64,000 nt of DNA from Ruminiclostridium cellobioparum DSM 1351 = ATCC 15832 (GCF_000621505.1 NZ_JHYD01000015.1:124001-188000); one strand, 5' to 3'; shown: positions 54,441 through 64,000, counted from the first letter of the stretch. Program-made: numbers and translations. The notes: generated by a model from the sequence alone, not told the origin.

Positions 54441-55556
54441 TTAAAATTCACCTGCTGCCCGCCCATCCTCAATTTTAAAATAAAAACATTTGTCTTTAAG
54501 AGTGTTTCTAAAATGAGCATCACTGGTGCAGGTAATAAAAGTCTGTACATTTGTTATACTATCCATCAGATATTTTTGCCTATTATCATCGAGTTCAGAC
54601 ATGACATCATCCAGCAGCAGTATGGGATACTCCTCAGTTTCCTTGTATATAAGCTCTATTTCAGCTATTTTAAGAGATAAAACGGCTGACCGCTGCTGAC
54701 CCTGAGACCCGTATGTTTTAAGACTTTTACCGTTAATCAGTATATCATAATCATCTCTGTGCGGCCCCACAGATGTATATCCAAGGGCAATATCTCTTGT
54801 GAGATTTTTTTCCAATATTCTTACGTAGTTTTCAATTAAATCTTCCCTTTTACTATCGTCATTTGCCTGAAAACTGCAATCGTAATTAAAAGATATTATT
54901 TCCTTTTCAACCGTAAGATATTTATGTTGATTTTGAGCCAGCTTTGATAAGGTTTCAGAAAATTTCCGGCGGGAAATAATTATTGAGGCTGCAACCTCGG
55001 CTAATTTAATATTCCATATCTCCATTGTATCCGCAAGTGACGAATTGGTATCGATTGACTTTAACAGCATATTTCTTTGTTTAAGTATCTTTGCCATTAA
55101 TTGAAGATCATAAAAATAAGAAGGTTTTATCTGACTTAGAGTTATATCTACAAACCTTCTCCGTTCCATAGGACCCTGCTTCACAATAAACAAATCCTCC
55201 GGAGAAAAAAGTACGGCATACAGGTTTCCCATAAGTGCACCTAATTTGTTAAGAGGAATTTCATTTATTTTTATCTGCTTTTTTTGGTCGTTGAAATATG
55301 AAATGTCAATTTCTCTATCCAGTCCGGAATTCACGACAAAGGCTTTTATATTATATGAATTGCAGCCGAATCTTATAAGTTCGGAGTCCTTTGAGGTCCT
55401 GTGTGATCTTCCGGAAGCGCATAAATAAATGGCTTCAAGGATATTAGTTTTCCCCTGGCCATTATCTCCATAAATAATATTAAAACGATCAGAAAATAAA
55501 ATCTTAGTATCCTTGTGATTCCTAAAATTCTCTAAATCCAAGCTTTTAACAATCAA
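54441..55556 (-). CDS. recF: DNA replication and repair protein RecF
   Basis: Start at the TTG at 55556 (AGAGGT six bases before), giving 371 residues and the usual beginning IVKSLDLENFRNHKD; the longer frame is not supported. Walker A YGDNGQGKTNILEAI (about 28-42), SMC-like signature YGSQGQQRSAVLSLKIAE, and Walker B ILLLDDVMSELDDNRQ. RecF loads RecA at gaps with RecO and RecR. It follows yaaA by about 30 bases. Confidence 0.95.
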   Translation of the reverse strand: MIVKSLDLENFRNHKDTKILFSDRFNIIYGDNGQGKTNILEAIYLCASGRSHRTSKDSELIRFGCNSYNIKAFVVNSGLDREIDISYFNDQKKQIKINEIPLNKLGALMGNLYAVLFSPEDLFIVKQGPMERRRFVDITLSQIKPSYFYDLQLMAKILKQRNMLLKSIDTNSSLADTMEIWNIKLAEVAASIIISRRKFSETLSKLAQNQHKYLTVEKEIISFNYDCSFQANDDSKREDLIENYVRILEKNLTRDIALGYTSVGPHRDDYDILINGKSLKTYGSQGQQRSAVLSLKIAEIELIYKETEEYPILLLDDVMSELDDNRQKYLMDSITNVQTFITCTSDAHFRNTLKDKCFYFKIEDGRAAGEF

Positions 55557-55585
55557 TTGAGTACCTCTGTGAAACAAAAGTTACA

Positions 55586-55798
55586 CTATTTCTGTACAAC
55601 TTGATATTTTTTATCTTCAAATTCTACAATATCGCCGTTTCTCAGCTTTTTTCCACGCTGTATTTCTATATTCCCATTAACTTTGACAAAGCCGTCCAAT
55701 ATAAAGCCCTTAGCCATGGCACCGTTGTCAACTGCGCCGGCCCATTTTAAAAACTGGTCCAGTTTTATATATTCAGTACTTATCCTGACTTCTTCCAT
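55586..55798 (-). CDS. yaaA: S4-domain protein YaaA (RlbA-like)
   Basis: 70 residues, a single S4 RNA-binding domain: EYIKLDQFLKWAGAVDNGAMAKGFILDGFVKVNGNIEIQRGKKLRNGDIVEF. It is conserved between dnaN and recF in Firmicutes and has been linked to 50S ribosome assembly. GGAGG precedes the ATG. It may stabilise or regulate the recF transcript, but this is not shown here. Confidence 0.93.
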   Translation of the reverse strand: MEEVRISTEYIKLDQFLKWAGAVDNGAMAKGFILDGFVKVNGNIEIQRGKKLRNGDIVEFEDKKYQVVQK

Positions 55799-55836
55799 AA
55801 ATCCTCCAACCTGTACCCTTAGCGGGTTTCAGGTAA

Positions 55837-56937
55837 TTATATCCTTACAGCCTGAACCAGATATGCAAAATCATTATTATTTTCAACAACAGGTCTTAAG
55901 GTACATGGTGCGTTGGTTGTAATAAAATATATCGCAGCTCTGTCTTCATCAATTGCCTTTAACGCATCAATCAAAAATGCAGGATTATATCCTATTTCAA
56001 GATTATTCCCTTCAATGTCAACTTTTATCTCCTCACGGACAGCTCCCAGTTCGGCATTTGAGGTAATAACTATCCTATCATTGCCTATGGAAAGTTTCAC
56101 CGGACTGTTCTTGTCATTCATGGATATAAGTGAAGCTCTCTCAAGGCTGGATTGAAATTCTTTTATATTTATTATTACCCTTGTCTCAAATTCCTTGTTT
56201 AACAAGCTGTTGTAATTCAGGAATTTTCCTTCTATGAGTCTTGAGACTATTCTCCAGGATTGGGCATCAAACACTATCTGATTGTTTGAGTTATAAATAT
56301 AAACTTCTTCCTCACCTGCTTGAAGTATTTTAGATATTTCATTCAGGGTTTTACCCGGAACGATGACACTGAAATCATTAACATCACCTTCCAGAATTTT
56401 TCTCCGCAATGCAAGTCTGAAACCATCTATGGAAACTACTACCAGTTCCTTGTCCTTAACTTCAATAAGCGATCCGGTCAGAACGGGTCTGTTTTCGTCA
56501 GTACCTACTGCAAAAACTGTTTGTCTGATCATATCCTTTAATTTGCCTTGTGTCAAAGTTAAAACATTTTCTTTGTCAACATTGGGTAAAGCAGGATATC
56601 CGTTTGGATTGATACCTTTTATTTCAAAATGTGAATTTTCACATTCTACAATTACGAGATTATTTTCCTTAACTTCGATAAGTACTTCTGAGTCTGGCAA
56701 TCGTCTTACTATATCACCAAAAATCTTTGAGTTGATAACTATGGAACCTGTTTCTCTTATATCTGCTTCAACAAAACATTCGATTCCTATTTCAAGGTCA
56801 TTGCCTGTAAGTTTGAATTTTTCATCTGCATTTAAAAGTATACCTTCAAGTATAGGTAATGTGGTTTTTGTTGAAACCGCTTTTTGTACTATGTTAATAC
56901 CGTTCAGTAAATTTTCCTTGGAGCAAATTATTTTCAT
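55837..56937 (-). CDS. dnaN: DNA polymerase III subunit beta (sliding clamp)
   Basis: ATG at 56937 (after GGAGG) gives 366 residues, the typical length; an extension upstream of 57111 is non-coding leader. Three clamp domains can be followed: MKIICSKENLLNGINIVQKAVSTKTTLPILEGI at the N-terminus, KLTGNDLEIGIEC, ENRPVLTGSLIEV and the C-terminal NAPCTLRPV...YLVQAVRI. It tethers the replicase to DNA. It is 246 bases from dnaA; the gap holds DnaA boxes. Confidence 0.97.
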   Translation of the reverse strand: MKIICSKENLLNGINIVQKAVSTKTTLPILEGILLNADEKFKLTGNDLEIGIECFVEADIRETGSIVINSKIFGDIVRRLPDSEVLIEVKENNLVIVECENSHFEIKGINPNGYPALPNVDKENVLTLTQGKLKDMIRQTVFAVGTDENRPVLTGSLIEVKDKELVVVSIDGFRLALRRKILEGDVNDFSVIVPGKTLNEISKILQAGEEEVYIYNSNNQIVFDAQSWRIVSRLIEGKFLNYNSLLNKEFETRVIINIKEFQSSLERASLISMNDKNSPVKLSIGNDRIVITSNAELGAVREEIKVDIEGNNLEIGYNPAFLIDALKAIDEDRAAIYFITTNAPCTLRPVVENNNDFAYLVQAVRI

Positions 56938-57009
56938 GGGTACCTCCGTATTTATAAATATATTAAAAGATATTAAAGCAGTAATAATAGTAGTAAGGGC
57001 TGTTGGAAC

Positions 57010-57165
57010 TGTGAATAACTTTTGAAAATCAGTGAGATCAAGTGTTTGCTTATGTTGATAATCTGTTGAATATCTGTACTGATTTATTAACAAAATAATA
57101 AAGTTATCCAAAACTCTAAGTTATACACAAACTTTAATCACCAAATCAACAAAAACTGTGAATAA
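57010..57165. other. oriC: oriC, DnaA-box cluster between dnaA and dnaN
   Basis: Within about 160 bases are TGTGAATAA (57010-57018 and 57157-57165), TTATCCAAA (57104-57112) and TTATACACA (57121-57129), each one base off consensus, and TTATTAACA (57084-57092), two off. Very AT-rich. One half of a bipartite origin. Confidence 0.65.
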
Positions 57166-57183
57166 AGTTTGAAATAAAAAGAT

Positions 57184-58506
57184 TTAACCCCCAACTATAT
57201 TCTTTTTTATATCTTCGATGGTTCTTCTCAGTTCAGCGCTGTTGGCCATGTCCTGATTTATTTTTTCACACGCATGGATTACCGTGGTATGATCGCGGCC
57301 GCCAAATTCATCTCCAACCTTCGGCAGCGACATGTCTGTCATTTCACGGCAAAGGTACATGGCAATCTGTCTCGGGAAGGACACGTCCCTGGATCTTCTC
57401 TTTGATTTAAGTTCGTCGGTCTTAAGGTGAAAATAACGGGATACGGCTTCCTGAATAGTTTTTGAATTTATAACAACCGCTTTACTGTTATTGAACATAT
57501 CCTTCAAAGCTTCAATAGCCATATCAACATTTATCTTGTTTTCGGTAAGTGTGGAATATGCGATAACTCTGTTCATCGCACCTTCAAGCTCACGGATATT
57601 GGAAGCCACCTTGTCGGCAATGAATACCATTACATCATCGGGTACATCCAGGTTCTCCAGCTGGGCTTTCTTTCTGAGGATTGCAATCCTGGTTTCCAGA
57701 TCAGGAGGAGCAATATCCGCAATTAATCCCCATTCAAATCTGGATCTGAGCCTCTCCTCCAGGGTAGTAATGTCTTTCGGAGGTTTATCACTGGAGATGA
57801 TAATCTGTTTGTTGGCCTCATACAAAGCATTAAATGTATGGAAGAATTCTTCCTGGGTTCTTTCCTTACCTCCGATAAACTGAATGTCATCTATCAGAAG
57901 TACATCTATGTTTCTGTATTTGTATCTGAACTCTTCGTTCTTGTCATCTTTTATTGCGTTGATCAATTCGTTTGTGAATTTCTCGGACGATACATATAAA
58001 ACTTTCAATGCAGGATTCTGACTTAAAACAAAATGTCCGATGGCATGCATAAGGTGAGTCTTGCCGAGACCAACTCCTCCATATAGAAAAAGAGGATTGT
58101 ACGCTTTTGCCGGAGCTTCCGAAACAGCTAATGAAGCAGCATGGGCAAACCTGTTTCCATTTCCTATTACAAATGTATCAAATGTGTATTTAGGATTCAG
58201 CAGCAAACCGGAGGTATCTTCAGTATACTCCTGAGCGGCAGGTTTCACCGGTGTTTGGGATGGTGTTGAAAAATATATATTGTAATCCTTGTGGGTTATT
58301 TGTCTAAGTGCATTCTTTATAAGATAGGAATATCTGGATTCGAGAATTCCCTTTTGAAAATCCGCAGGAACTCCCAAAGTAATAGTACTTGAATCTATAG
58401 CCATAGGTTCTATGGTCAATATCCAAGTATTAAAACTGATTTCCGTCATTTCACCTTTTAATAATTCCAATGTCCGATTCCATACATCATTTAGTTGCAC
58501 GTTCAT
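57184..58506 (-). CDS. dnaA: Chromosomal replication initiator protein DnaA
   Basis: ATG at 58506 (AAGGTGG about ten bases before) gives 440 residues; the upstream M codon lacks a ribosome site. Domain [30 protein letters not shown]; domain III AAA core with [31 protein letters not shown], and [20 protein letters not shown]; domain IV with [31 protein letters not shown], which binds DnaA boxes. Box clusters lie on both sides, so it probably regulates itself. Confidence 0.98.
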   Translation of the reverse strand: MNVQLNDVWNRTLELLKGEMTEISFNTWILTIEPMAIDSSTITLGVPADFQKGILESRYSYLIKNALRQITHKDYNIYFSTPSQTPVKPAAQEYTEDTSGLLLNPKYTFDTFVIGNGNRFAHAASLAVSEAPAKAYNPLFLYGGVGLGKTHLMHAIGHFVLSQNPALKVLYVSSEKFTNELINAIKDDKNEEFRYKYRNIDVLLIDDIQFIGGKERTQEEFFHTFNALYEANKQIIISSDKPPKDITTLEERLRSRFEWGLIADIAPPDLETRIAILRKKAQLENLDVPDDVMVFIADKVASNIRELEGAMNRVIAYSTLTENKINVDMAIEALKDMFNNSKAVVINSKTIQEAVSRYFHLKTDELKSKRRSRDVSFPRQIAMYLCREMTDMSLPKVGDEFGGRDHTTVIHACEKINQDMANSAELRRTIEDIKKNIVGG

Positions 58507-59169
58507 GTTATTTCGCCCACCTTGGTTATTCATTAAGTAATTTATCAAGCGTATTTTTCATAGCCAACATAGCACACTGAATGCTTTTTGAAGCTGTAGA
58601 TATATTTCAAAACAAAAAAATAAAAACCATAATAAAATATACACATATTCGGTGTATATAGGAGATCAGTATTGCTAACCCTGATTTATAGACTATTGCA
58701 GATATTTTGTAACTGATTCCTTAAGATATTATCGTTTTTCATCCTATGTAATACATTTTTGTGATTAATCTTTAGTAAAGTTGGAGCAATTCAAACATTA
58801 AAGATCAAAAGTTATTAACATCCAGAATGTTAATAAACACAGGTTATCAACAAGTATTATTAAATATATCAGAGTTTTGTGGAAAATTCAATACGAAAAA
58901 GCATAGATATCCACAAAAAATATTTTTTTATTGAGATATATCCACAGGCTGTCAGGTAAATAATAATTATAGTAACAAGATATTGAATATGAAAAATTGA
59001 ATTCACCATATATTGATTTTTAAAAGTTTAAAACTAAAAAATTAACAAAAAACTGTGATTACAAATGACCTTGACAGTTTAAAAAGTATTAATATATAAT
59101 AGGTTTGGTATCTTTAAAAGAAAAACACTTTTAAGTTTATATAAAGGAAACCAGAACGGGGGTGTACTA
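58507..59169. other. oriC: oriC region between dnaA and rpmH
   Basis: 663 AT-rich bases. DnaA boxes: TTATCAACA (58844-58852), TTTTCCACA (- strand, 58878-58886), ATATCCACA (58907-58915 and 58938-58946), each one base off TTATCCACA, and TTATTAACA (58812-58820), two off. Runs of A/T between and after them (58915-58935) could be the unwinding element. ATATACAC/GTGTATAT arms (58637-58659) frame a 7-nt loop near dnaA. The rpmH promoter lies at its right end. Confidence 0.75.
59071..59100 (+). promoter_or_regulatory. Sigma-A promoter of rpmH
   Basis: TTGACA (59071-59076), 18 nt, TATAAT (59095-59100), 70 bases before the rpmH start. Confidence 0.85.
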
Positions 59170-59304
59170 ATGTTAAGAACATATCAACCTAAAAGAAGAC
59201 ATGCGAAAAAGGAACACGGCTTCAGAAAGAGAATGAGCACTGCTAACGGAAGAAAAGTATTAAGAAGACGCAGATTAAAAGGAAGAAAGGTTCTTTCAGC
59301 ATAA
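59170..59304 (+). CDS. rpmH: 50S ribosomal protein L34
   Basis: 44 residues: [17 protein letters not shown] followed by a very basic tail with [14 protein letters not shown], the invariable L34 sequence. GGGGGT precedes the ATG. It is the first gene on the + side of the origin, before rnpA as in nearly all bacteria. A hairpin at its stop (59303-59324) probably limits read-through to the lower-dose rnpA. Confidence 0.98.
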   Translation: MLRTYQPKRRHAKKEHGFRKRMSTANGRKVLRRRRLKGRKVLSA

Positions 59305-59330
59305 GACCGCATAAATGTGGTCTTTTTCTT
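59303..59330 (+). terminator. Attenuating terminator between rpmH and rnpA
   Basis: AAGACC (59303-59308) and GGTCTT (59319-59324) form a stem, with CA/TG pairs inside, followed by TTTCTTT. Overlaps the rpmH stop codon. Confidence 0.75.
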
Positions 59331-59406
59331 TAAAAGTGCGTTCGGAACTTGCTTCCGCCTCACACCTGCTATTCTCGATACAAACTAAACAATAAGGTAG
59401 TATGGT

Positions 59407-59772
59407 ATGAGAAAAATTGTTACTTTGAAAAAAAATTACGAATTTTCTAGAGTATTTAATAAGGGAACATTTTATGTTGGAAGGCATATTACCGTATATG
59501 TCCTTCCAAATAAATTTTCCTCAAATAGAATTGGAATTTCAGTTTCAAAGAAGGCTGGAAAAGCTGTTGTCAGAAATAAAAAAAAGCGACTTATCCGCGA
59601 GAGCTATCGACACTATGAAGAATTTATAAAAAACGGATTTGATATAGTTATTGCTGCACGGGGAGACCAAACAGTTCCAAAGTACGGAGCATTGCTAAAG
59701 GAATTTAAGTACCTGCTTAAAAAGCTGCAGGTTTTTGATCAGGAGAAATACGATTGTTTAAAAAAGCTTTGA
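59407..59772 (+). CDS. rnpA: Ribonuclease P protein component
   Basis: 121 residues. Signature [24 protein letters not shown], then [28 protein letters not shown], the RNR motif that contacts the catalytic RNA. It assists RNase P RNA in maturing tRNA 5' ends. AAGG precedes the ATG. It overlaps the yidD start by 19 bases. Confidence 0.96.
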   Translation: MRKIVTLKKNYEFSRVFNKGTFYVGRHITVYVLPNKFSSNRIGISVSKKAGKAVVRNKKKRLIRESYRHYEEFIKNGFDIVIAARGDQTVPKYGALLKEFKYLLKKLQVFDQEKYDCLKKL

Positions 59773-59969
59773 TTTTACTAATCAGGTTTTATCAAAAGTT
59801 TATATCACCGCTTAAAATGAGGCCTACTTGCAGGTTTTATCCTACTTGCTCACAGTATGCCATTGAAGCTATAATGAAATATGGCTGTATAAAAGGCAGT
59901 TATATGGCAATAAAGAGAATATTAAAGTGTCACCCCTTCCACCCAGGAGGGTTTGACCCTGTGAAATAG
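59754..59969 (+). CDS. yidD: Membrane protein insertion efficiency factor YidD
   Basis: 71 residues starting at a TTG eight bases after AGGAG, inside the end of rnpA. Family sequence [60 protein letters not shown] is complete, with its conserved cysteines. It helps YidC-dependent insertion. Confidence 0.95.
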   Translation: MFKKALILLIRFYQKFISPLKMRPTCRFYPTCSQYAIEAIMKYGCIKGSYMAIKRILKCHPFHPGGFDPVK

Positions 59970-60000
59970 ATACACTACGTTTGAGTTATAGGAGAAAAAC

Positions 60001-60843
60001 ATGGGATTTTTAGATTTTATAGCTAAGCCGCTCGGTCAATTCCTTTATTGGATTTATAATACGGTTGCTCTTCAAAATTATGGACTGGCTATTATAATAT
60101 TCACTATTATTGTAAGGGCCGCATTGGTTCCTCTTACTTTGAAACAGTACAAATCAAGTGCTGAAATGCAAAAAGTTCAGCCGTTAATGCAAGAACTTCA
60201 GAGAAAATATTCCAATGATAAGCAAAAATTAAATGAAGAAACTATGAAGCTCTACCAGGAGCATAAAATAAATCCTGCCGGCGGATGTTTGCCCTTGCTC
60301 ATTCAAATGCCCATCCTGCTTACATTATGGCAGGTTATAACCAAGCCTTTGAAATATATGCTTGGATTTACAACTGCGCAGCTGGAAGATTTGGCAAAGC
60401 TCGCAAATATACCTGTGGCCAGTGCATATTCCGAAATCAATACTATAACGTATTTTATGAAAAACGGTCAGGGAGACAAGGTTGGAAACCTGAATATGTT
60501 TTTTCCGAGTCACGGAGGAATTAACTTAGGTTCAATACCCACATATCATTTTGATCAGCTTGCTTCCGATCCTATGAAAATCTGGCTGCTGGTTTTGGTT
60601 ATACTGGCCGTTGGAACTACTTTTCTGACAGCCCGCATGTCAATGCCAAAAACAACTGACAAGGCAACTAACCCAATGGGAAATACCATGTTGTATATAT
60701 CTCCATTAATGACATTAATATTTTCATTCCAATTCCCTGCAGGTCTAGCATTATATTGGATTGCTGGTAACATATTCGCAATTGGACAGCAATACTATGT
60801 TAATAAATATGTCCTTAAGAAGAAGGAGGTAGAGAGTAAATAA
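60001..60843 (+). CDS. yidC: Membrane protein insertase YidC/OxaI
   Basis: 280 residues, Gram-positive type, without the long periplasmic domain. Five membrane helices: 15-45, 90-115, 195-215, 225-250 and a terminal one. The groove Arg is in TIIVRAALVPLTLKQY (about 38). A cytoplasmic hairpin (about 55-90) contains VQPLMQELQRKYSNDKQKLNEET. It inserts small membrane proteins with or without SecYEG. AGGAG precedes the ATG; stop overlaps the jag start as TAATG. No lipobox cysteine is seen. Confidence 0.97.
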   Translation: MGFLDFIAKPLGQFLYWIYNTVALQNYGLAIIIFTIIVRAALVPLTLKQYKSSAEMQKVQPLMQELQRKYSNDKQKLNEETMKLYQEHKINPAGGCLPLLIQMPILLTLWQVITKPLKYMLGFTTAQLEDLAKLANIPVASAYSEINTITYFMKNGQGDKVGNLNMFFPSHGGINLGSIPTYHFDQLASDPMKIWLLVLVILAVGTTFLTARMSMPKTTDKATNPMGNTMLYISPLMTLIFSFQFPAGLALYWIAGNIFAIGQQYYVNKYVLKKKEVESK

Positions 60844-61472
60844 TGGCTTACAGTATTGAAAAAACAGGGAAAACGGTTCAAGAGGCCATTTCAGCAGCGT
60901 TGTCAGAGCTAAATCTGTCTCAGGAAGATGTCGAGATAGAGGTTTTGGATGAAGGCAATAAAGGCATTTTCGGTATTATCGGATCGAAGGTTGCAAAGAT
61001 CAGAGCATCAGTTAAGGAAGTGGAAACCAGCCGCGGCGATATAGCATCAGACTTTTTATACACTATTTTGAACAATATGGGTGTTGAAGCCGATATTTCG
61101 GTAAATGAAGACGAAGAGAGCATAGTAGTTGATATAAATGGTGATGATATAGGTATAATTATCGGCCGCAGGGGAGAAACAATGGACTCTCTTCAATATC
61201 TGACCAGTCTTGTAATAAACAAGGGATATGAAGATTATAAGAGAGTAATCCTGAATGTTGAAAATTACAGGCAAAAACGGGAGGAAACCCTTATAAAGCT
61301 GGCTAACAGATTGGCTGACAAGGTTGTTAAATATAAAAAACCTGTTACTCTTGAACCAATGAATCCGTATGAGAGAAGAATAATTCATTCAACTCTTCAG
61401 GGACATAAATATGTAGAAACATATAGTACAGGTGAAGAACCAAAAAGAAAAGTTGTTATAACTTTAAAATAA
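60843..61472 (+). CDS. jag: RNA-binding protein Jag (KhpB), Jag-N + KH + R3H
   Basis: 209 residues: N-terminal Jag domain (AYSIEKTGKTVQEAISAALSELNLSQEDVEIEVLDEGNKGIFGIIG), a KH domain with IGRRGETMDSLQYLTSLVIN (about 105-125), and a C-terminal R3H with MNPYERRIIHSTLQ (about 175-190). KhpB binds RNA with KhpA and affects cell elongation. Its start overlaps the yidC stop by one base. Confidence 0.95.
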   Translation: MAYSIEKTGKTVQEAISAALSELNLSQEDVEIEVLDEGNKGIFGIIGSKVAKIRASVKEVETSRGDIASDFLYTILNNMGVEADISVNEDEESIVVDINGDDIGIIIGRRGETMDSLQYLTSLVINKGYEDYKRVILNVENYRQKREETLIKLANRLADKVVKYKKPVTLEPMNPYERRIIHSTLQGHKYVETYSTGEEPKRKVVITLK

Positions 61473-61486
61473 TTGGTCATTACTTT

Positions 61487-61525
61487 AAAATGGTTTGAGG
61501 AGTATTATATTCCTTGAACCATTTT
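61487..61525 (+). terminator. Hairpin between jag and mnmE
   Basis: AAAATGGTT (61487-61495) with AACCATTTT (61517-61525), extended by AGGA/TCCT across a TG/TG internal loop. No long T-run, so a partial terminator or RNA stabiliser. Confidence 0.5.
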
Positions 61526-61564
61526 GTGCGTTATTTGCAAAAGTAAATGCGGAATGGAGTATCT

Positions 61565-62944
61565 ATGTATTTTGAAGATACAATAGCAGCACTGTCCACA
61601 CCCTATGGAACCGGTGGTATAGGAGTAATAAGAGTAAGCGGAGAATCGGCTTTTGATATTTCAGCAAAGCTTTTCAATTCTTCAAAGGAAATGGAGGATA
61701 TTCCTTCACACACTGTATCCTATGGTAAAATCACAAACCCGGAAACTAAAGAGATGGTTGATGAAGTGCTGCTTCTAAAGATGAAAAAGCCCAATACTTT
61801 TACACGTGAAGATGTGGTTGAAATACATTGTCACGGAGGTATTGTCGTAATAAACAGGGTAATGGAACTGCTGTTCAAATACGGTGCCAGGCCCGCGGAA
61901 GCCGGTGAGTTTACAAAGCGTGCATTTTTAAACGGCAGAATTGATTTATCCCAGGCTGAGGCCATAATCGATCTTATAAACTCAAAGACGGTGGAGAGTT
62001 CGAAGGCGGCGGTAAGCCATCTTGAAGGCAGGCTGTCAAATAAGTTAAAGCTTTTAAGGGAAGACCTGGTGGAGCTTCTTGCACACATTGAAGTGACAGT
62101 GGACTATCCTGAGCATGATATCGAGGAGATTACAGGAGAAAAAGTCTATGAAGGCCTGAAGCAGATAAGGGCTGAGCTTGCTGACCTGGCAAAGACCTTT
62201 GACCGCGGCAAGCTGCTCAGGGAAGGAATAAACATAGTCATAGCCGGAAAGCCCAATGTGGGGAAATCCTCATTGCTCAATCAGCTTGCCGGCAGCAGCC
62301 GTGCCATAGTTACCGATATCCCCGGTACCACAAGAGACATCATTGAAGAGTATGTCAATATAAAAGGCATTCCTGCCAAAATTACCGATACTGCCGGAAT
62401 AAGAAATACCCGGGATGTTGTTGAAAAAATAGGTGTGGATAAGGCATACAGGGCAATTGAAGCTGCCGACCTCATAGTGATGGTAATTGCCGCAGACACC
62501 GGAATTCTCAAGGAAGATGAGGAGATATTGCAAAGCATCGGAGGAAGGAAAAGTCTTATACTCATAAATAAAACCGATCTGGCGGACAGAGCAGGGATAG
62601 ATGAAATAAAAAGCCGGCTTTCGGCTGATATCGTGCTTGAAGCATCGGTAATAAATGACGAAGGCATAGAGGGCCTGGAGGACAAAATTTCCGAGCTGTT
62701 TTTCAAGGGAGACATAAGTAAAAATGAAGAAGTCCTTTTAACCAACGCAAGGCACAAAAATTTGGTGGACAGGTCAATTCATGCTATCGACCAGGCTTTG
62801 GGTTCATTTGATATGGGTATGCCGCTGGATATGGTCACTATAGACATAAAAAGTTCAGCAGAATATATTGGACAAATAACAGGGGAATCCATTGATGAGG
62901 CTGTCATGCACAACATTTTCAGCCGTTTCTGCATAGGAAAATAA
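61565..62944 (+). CDS. mnmE: tRNA-U34 modification GTPase MnmE (TrmE)
   Basis: ATG at 61565 (after GGAGTATCT) gives 459 residues. N-terminal domain DTIAALSTPYGTGGIGVIRVSG binds folate; helical domain; G domain with Walker A GKPNVGKSSLLNQL (about 225-240), DIPGTTRDIIEE, DTAGIR and NKTD; C-terminal FCIGK with the catalytic Cys. With MnmG it installs the 5-carboxymethylaminomethyl group on U34 of tRNAs. mnmG follows 67 bases downstream. Confidence 0.97.
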   Translation: MYFEDTIAALSTPYGTGGIGVIRVSGESAFDISAKLFNSSKEMEDIPSHTVSYGKITNPETKEMVDEVLLLKMKKPNTFTREDVVEIHCHGGIVVINRVMELLFKYGARPAEAGEFTKRAFLNGRIDLSQAEAIIDLINSKTVESSKAAVSHLEGRLSNKLKLLREDLVELLAHIEVTVDYPEHDIEEITGEKVYEGLKQIRAELADLAKTFDRGKLLREGINIVIAGKPNVGKSSLLNQLAGSSRAIVTDIPGTTRDIIEEYVNIKGIPAKITDTAGIRNTRDVVEKIGVDKAYRAIEAADLIVMVIAADTGILKEDEEILQSIGGRKSLILINKTDLADRAGIDEIKSRLSADIVLEASVINDEGIEGLEDKISELFFKGDISKNEEVLLTNARHKNLVDRSIHAIDQALGSFDMGMPLDMVTIDIKSSAEYIGQITGESIDEAVMHNIFSRFCIGK

Positions 62945-63011
62945 CAGTAAAAAGCAGAGTGATGCACAAGCTGTCACTCGTTATAAATAGGAGTAGAAAG
63001 GAAGAATCCTG

Positions 63012-64000
63012 ATGGATTATTTCGCTGGAAGTTATGATGTAATAGTGGTAGGTGCCGGACATGCAGGTTGTGAAGCTGCTTTGGCCGCCGCAAGACTGGG
63101 CTGCAAGACCATTGTATTTTCTATAAATCTGGACAGTATGGCAAATATGCCCTGCAATCCAAACATAGGAGGAACGGCTAAAGGCCATCTGGTAAGGGAA
63201 ATAGACGCTTTGGGCGGGCAGATGGGCAAGACGACCGACAAGACCTTCATCCAATCAAAGATATTGAACAATTCCAAGGGACCGGCGGTATATTCCCTGC
63301 GTGCCCAGGTTGACAGACGCCACTATCAGATGGAAATGAAACACACATTGGAGCTGCAGGAGAACCTTGACATAAGACAGGCTGAAGTTGTTGAGCTTCT
63401 GACAGATGAAGCAAAAACAAAAATAACCGGAATTAAAACACATACCGGTGCAATATTCCATTGCAAAGCAATCGTGTTGACAACCGGTACCTACTTGCAG
63501 GGCAGGATCATTATAGGAGATGTCAGCTATAGCGGGGGTCCGGATGGAATTTTCCCCGCCAATAAACTATCTGCAAGCCTTGCGGAGCTGGGAATATCCC
63601 TGCTGAGATTTAAAACCGGAACGCCTGCCAGACTTAACAGAAGGAGTCTGGATTTTTCCAAGATGACAGAGCAGCCCGGAGACGATACAATCATTCCTTT
63701 TTCATTTGAAACCGAGAGTATAGAAAAGGAGCAGGTTTCCTGCTGGCTTACCTATACAAATAAAGATACACATGAAATTATAAAAAGGAATTTGCACCGC
63801 TCACCCCTGTACAGCGGAGATATCACAGGGATAGGTCCCAGATACTGCCCGTCAATCGAGGATAAGATAGTCAGGTTTGCCGATAAGGAAAATCATCAGG
63901 TATTTGTGGAACCAATGGGTCTTGAAACCGAGGAAATGTATTTGCAGGGCATGTCCAGCAGCCTTCCCGAGGATGTCCAGATTGAATTTATGAAAACTGT
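63012..64000 (+). CDS. mnmG: tRNA uridine-5-carboxymethylaminomethyl modification enzyme MnmG (partial)
   Basis: The first 329 codons; the 3' end lies outside the window (full length is about 625-640). FAD motif [22 protein letters not shown] (about 8-29), [24 protein letters not shown] (about 48-71), the catalytic-loop stretch [15 protein letters not shown] and GTPARLNRR. Acts with MnmE in modification of tRNA U34. AGGAAG precedes the ATG at 63012. Confidence 0.97.
   Translation, partial: MDYFAGSYDVIVVGAGHAGCEAALAAARLGCKTIVFSINLDSMANMPCNPNIGGTAKGHLVREIDALGGQMGKTTDKTFIQSKILNNSKGPAVYSLRAQVDRRHYQMEMKHTLELQENLDIRQAEVVELLTDEAKTKITGIKTHTGAIFHCKAIVLTTGTYLQGRIIIGDVSYSGGPDGIFPANKLSASLAELGISLLRFKTGTPARLNRRSLDFSKMTEQPGDDTIIPFSFETESIEKEQVSCWLTYTNKDTHEIIKRNLHRSPLYSGDITGIGPRYCPSIEDKIVRFADKENHQVFVEPMGLETEEMYLQGMSSSLPEDVQIEFMKT

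Noticed and set aside
57112-57183. Longer dnaN or dnaA readings into the spacer
   Set aside because: The upstream codons lack ribosome sites and the family start motifs ([21 protein letters not shown]) fit the shorter forms.

Overview
The window is about 64 kb of the replication-origin region of an anaerobic, endospore-forming, low-GC Gram-positive bacterium of the class Clostridia. The evidence is the gene set: ypeB-sleB, sipL, bofA and a CotS-type gene for sporulation and germination, veg, pyruvate:ferredoxin oxidoreductase, formate-tetrahydrofolate ligase, and the order dnaA-dnaN-yaaA-recF-remB-gyrB facing rpmH-rnpA-yidD-yidC-jag-mnmE-mnmG. A relative of the cellulolytic clostridia (Ruminiclostridium/Acetivibrio-like) is plausible, but that is inference.

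Replication layout: DnaA-box clusters lie on both sides of dnaA (56.9-57.2 kb and 58.8-58.95 kb), so forks leave from near 58-59 kb. Right of the origin every gene is on the + strand. Left of it almost every gene is on the - strand, so transcription follows the fork. Four genes left of the origin run head-on (a lipid glycosyltransferase, fhs, an acetyltransferase and pssA). Two perfect parS sites lie between gyrB and parAB. A third, near-perfect parS at 12.75 kb overlaps the start codon of a nuclease gene.

Left end (0-9.4 kb): a partial TIM-barrel sugar isomerase-like gene, a MarR-controlled heterodimeric ABC exporter, the cortex-lysis pair sleB-ypeB, a UgtP/MurG-like glycosyltransferase, and a lipoprotein whose NlpC/P60 domain has lost its catalytic Cys and His. 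From 9.5 to 20.8 kb a long same-strand series encodes a Vps4/Cdc48-like AAA ATPase, PspA, an acetyltransferase, a two-TM coiled-coil protein of unknown function, a FapA/DUF342 protein, a multi-GAF protein, AcpS and a YhaO/YhaN (SbcDC-like) pair. The PspA + AAA + membrane coiled-coil + DUF342 neighbourhood is the best candidate here for a poorly described membrane system (bacterial ESCRT-III/Vps4-like logic).

21-35.6 kb: a GntR regulator, ispE, sipL, veg and a shortened yabG-like gene (the Bacillus yabG-veg-ispE synteny), then fhs, a CotS-like kinase, the porCDAB operon with a structured leader, bofA, yaaL and small metabolic genes. 35.8-45.8 kb: a mannoside-use cluster (phosphomannose isomerase, ROK kinase, GH38 alpha-mannosidase, ABC importer, ROK repressor) with a shared candidate operator. 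45.9-48.3 kb: two accessory genes and a transposase remnant, abutting two tRNA-Ser genes. From 48.7 kb on the content is core: two membrane-anchored proteins of unknown function, parB, parA, gyrB, remB, recF, yaaA, dnaN, dnaA, the origin, and the rpmH-to-mnmG series, which runs off the end of the window.

No rRNA genes, CRISPR arrays or intact insertion sequences were seen.
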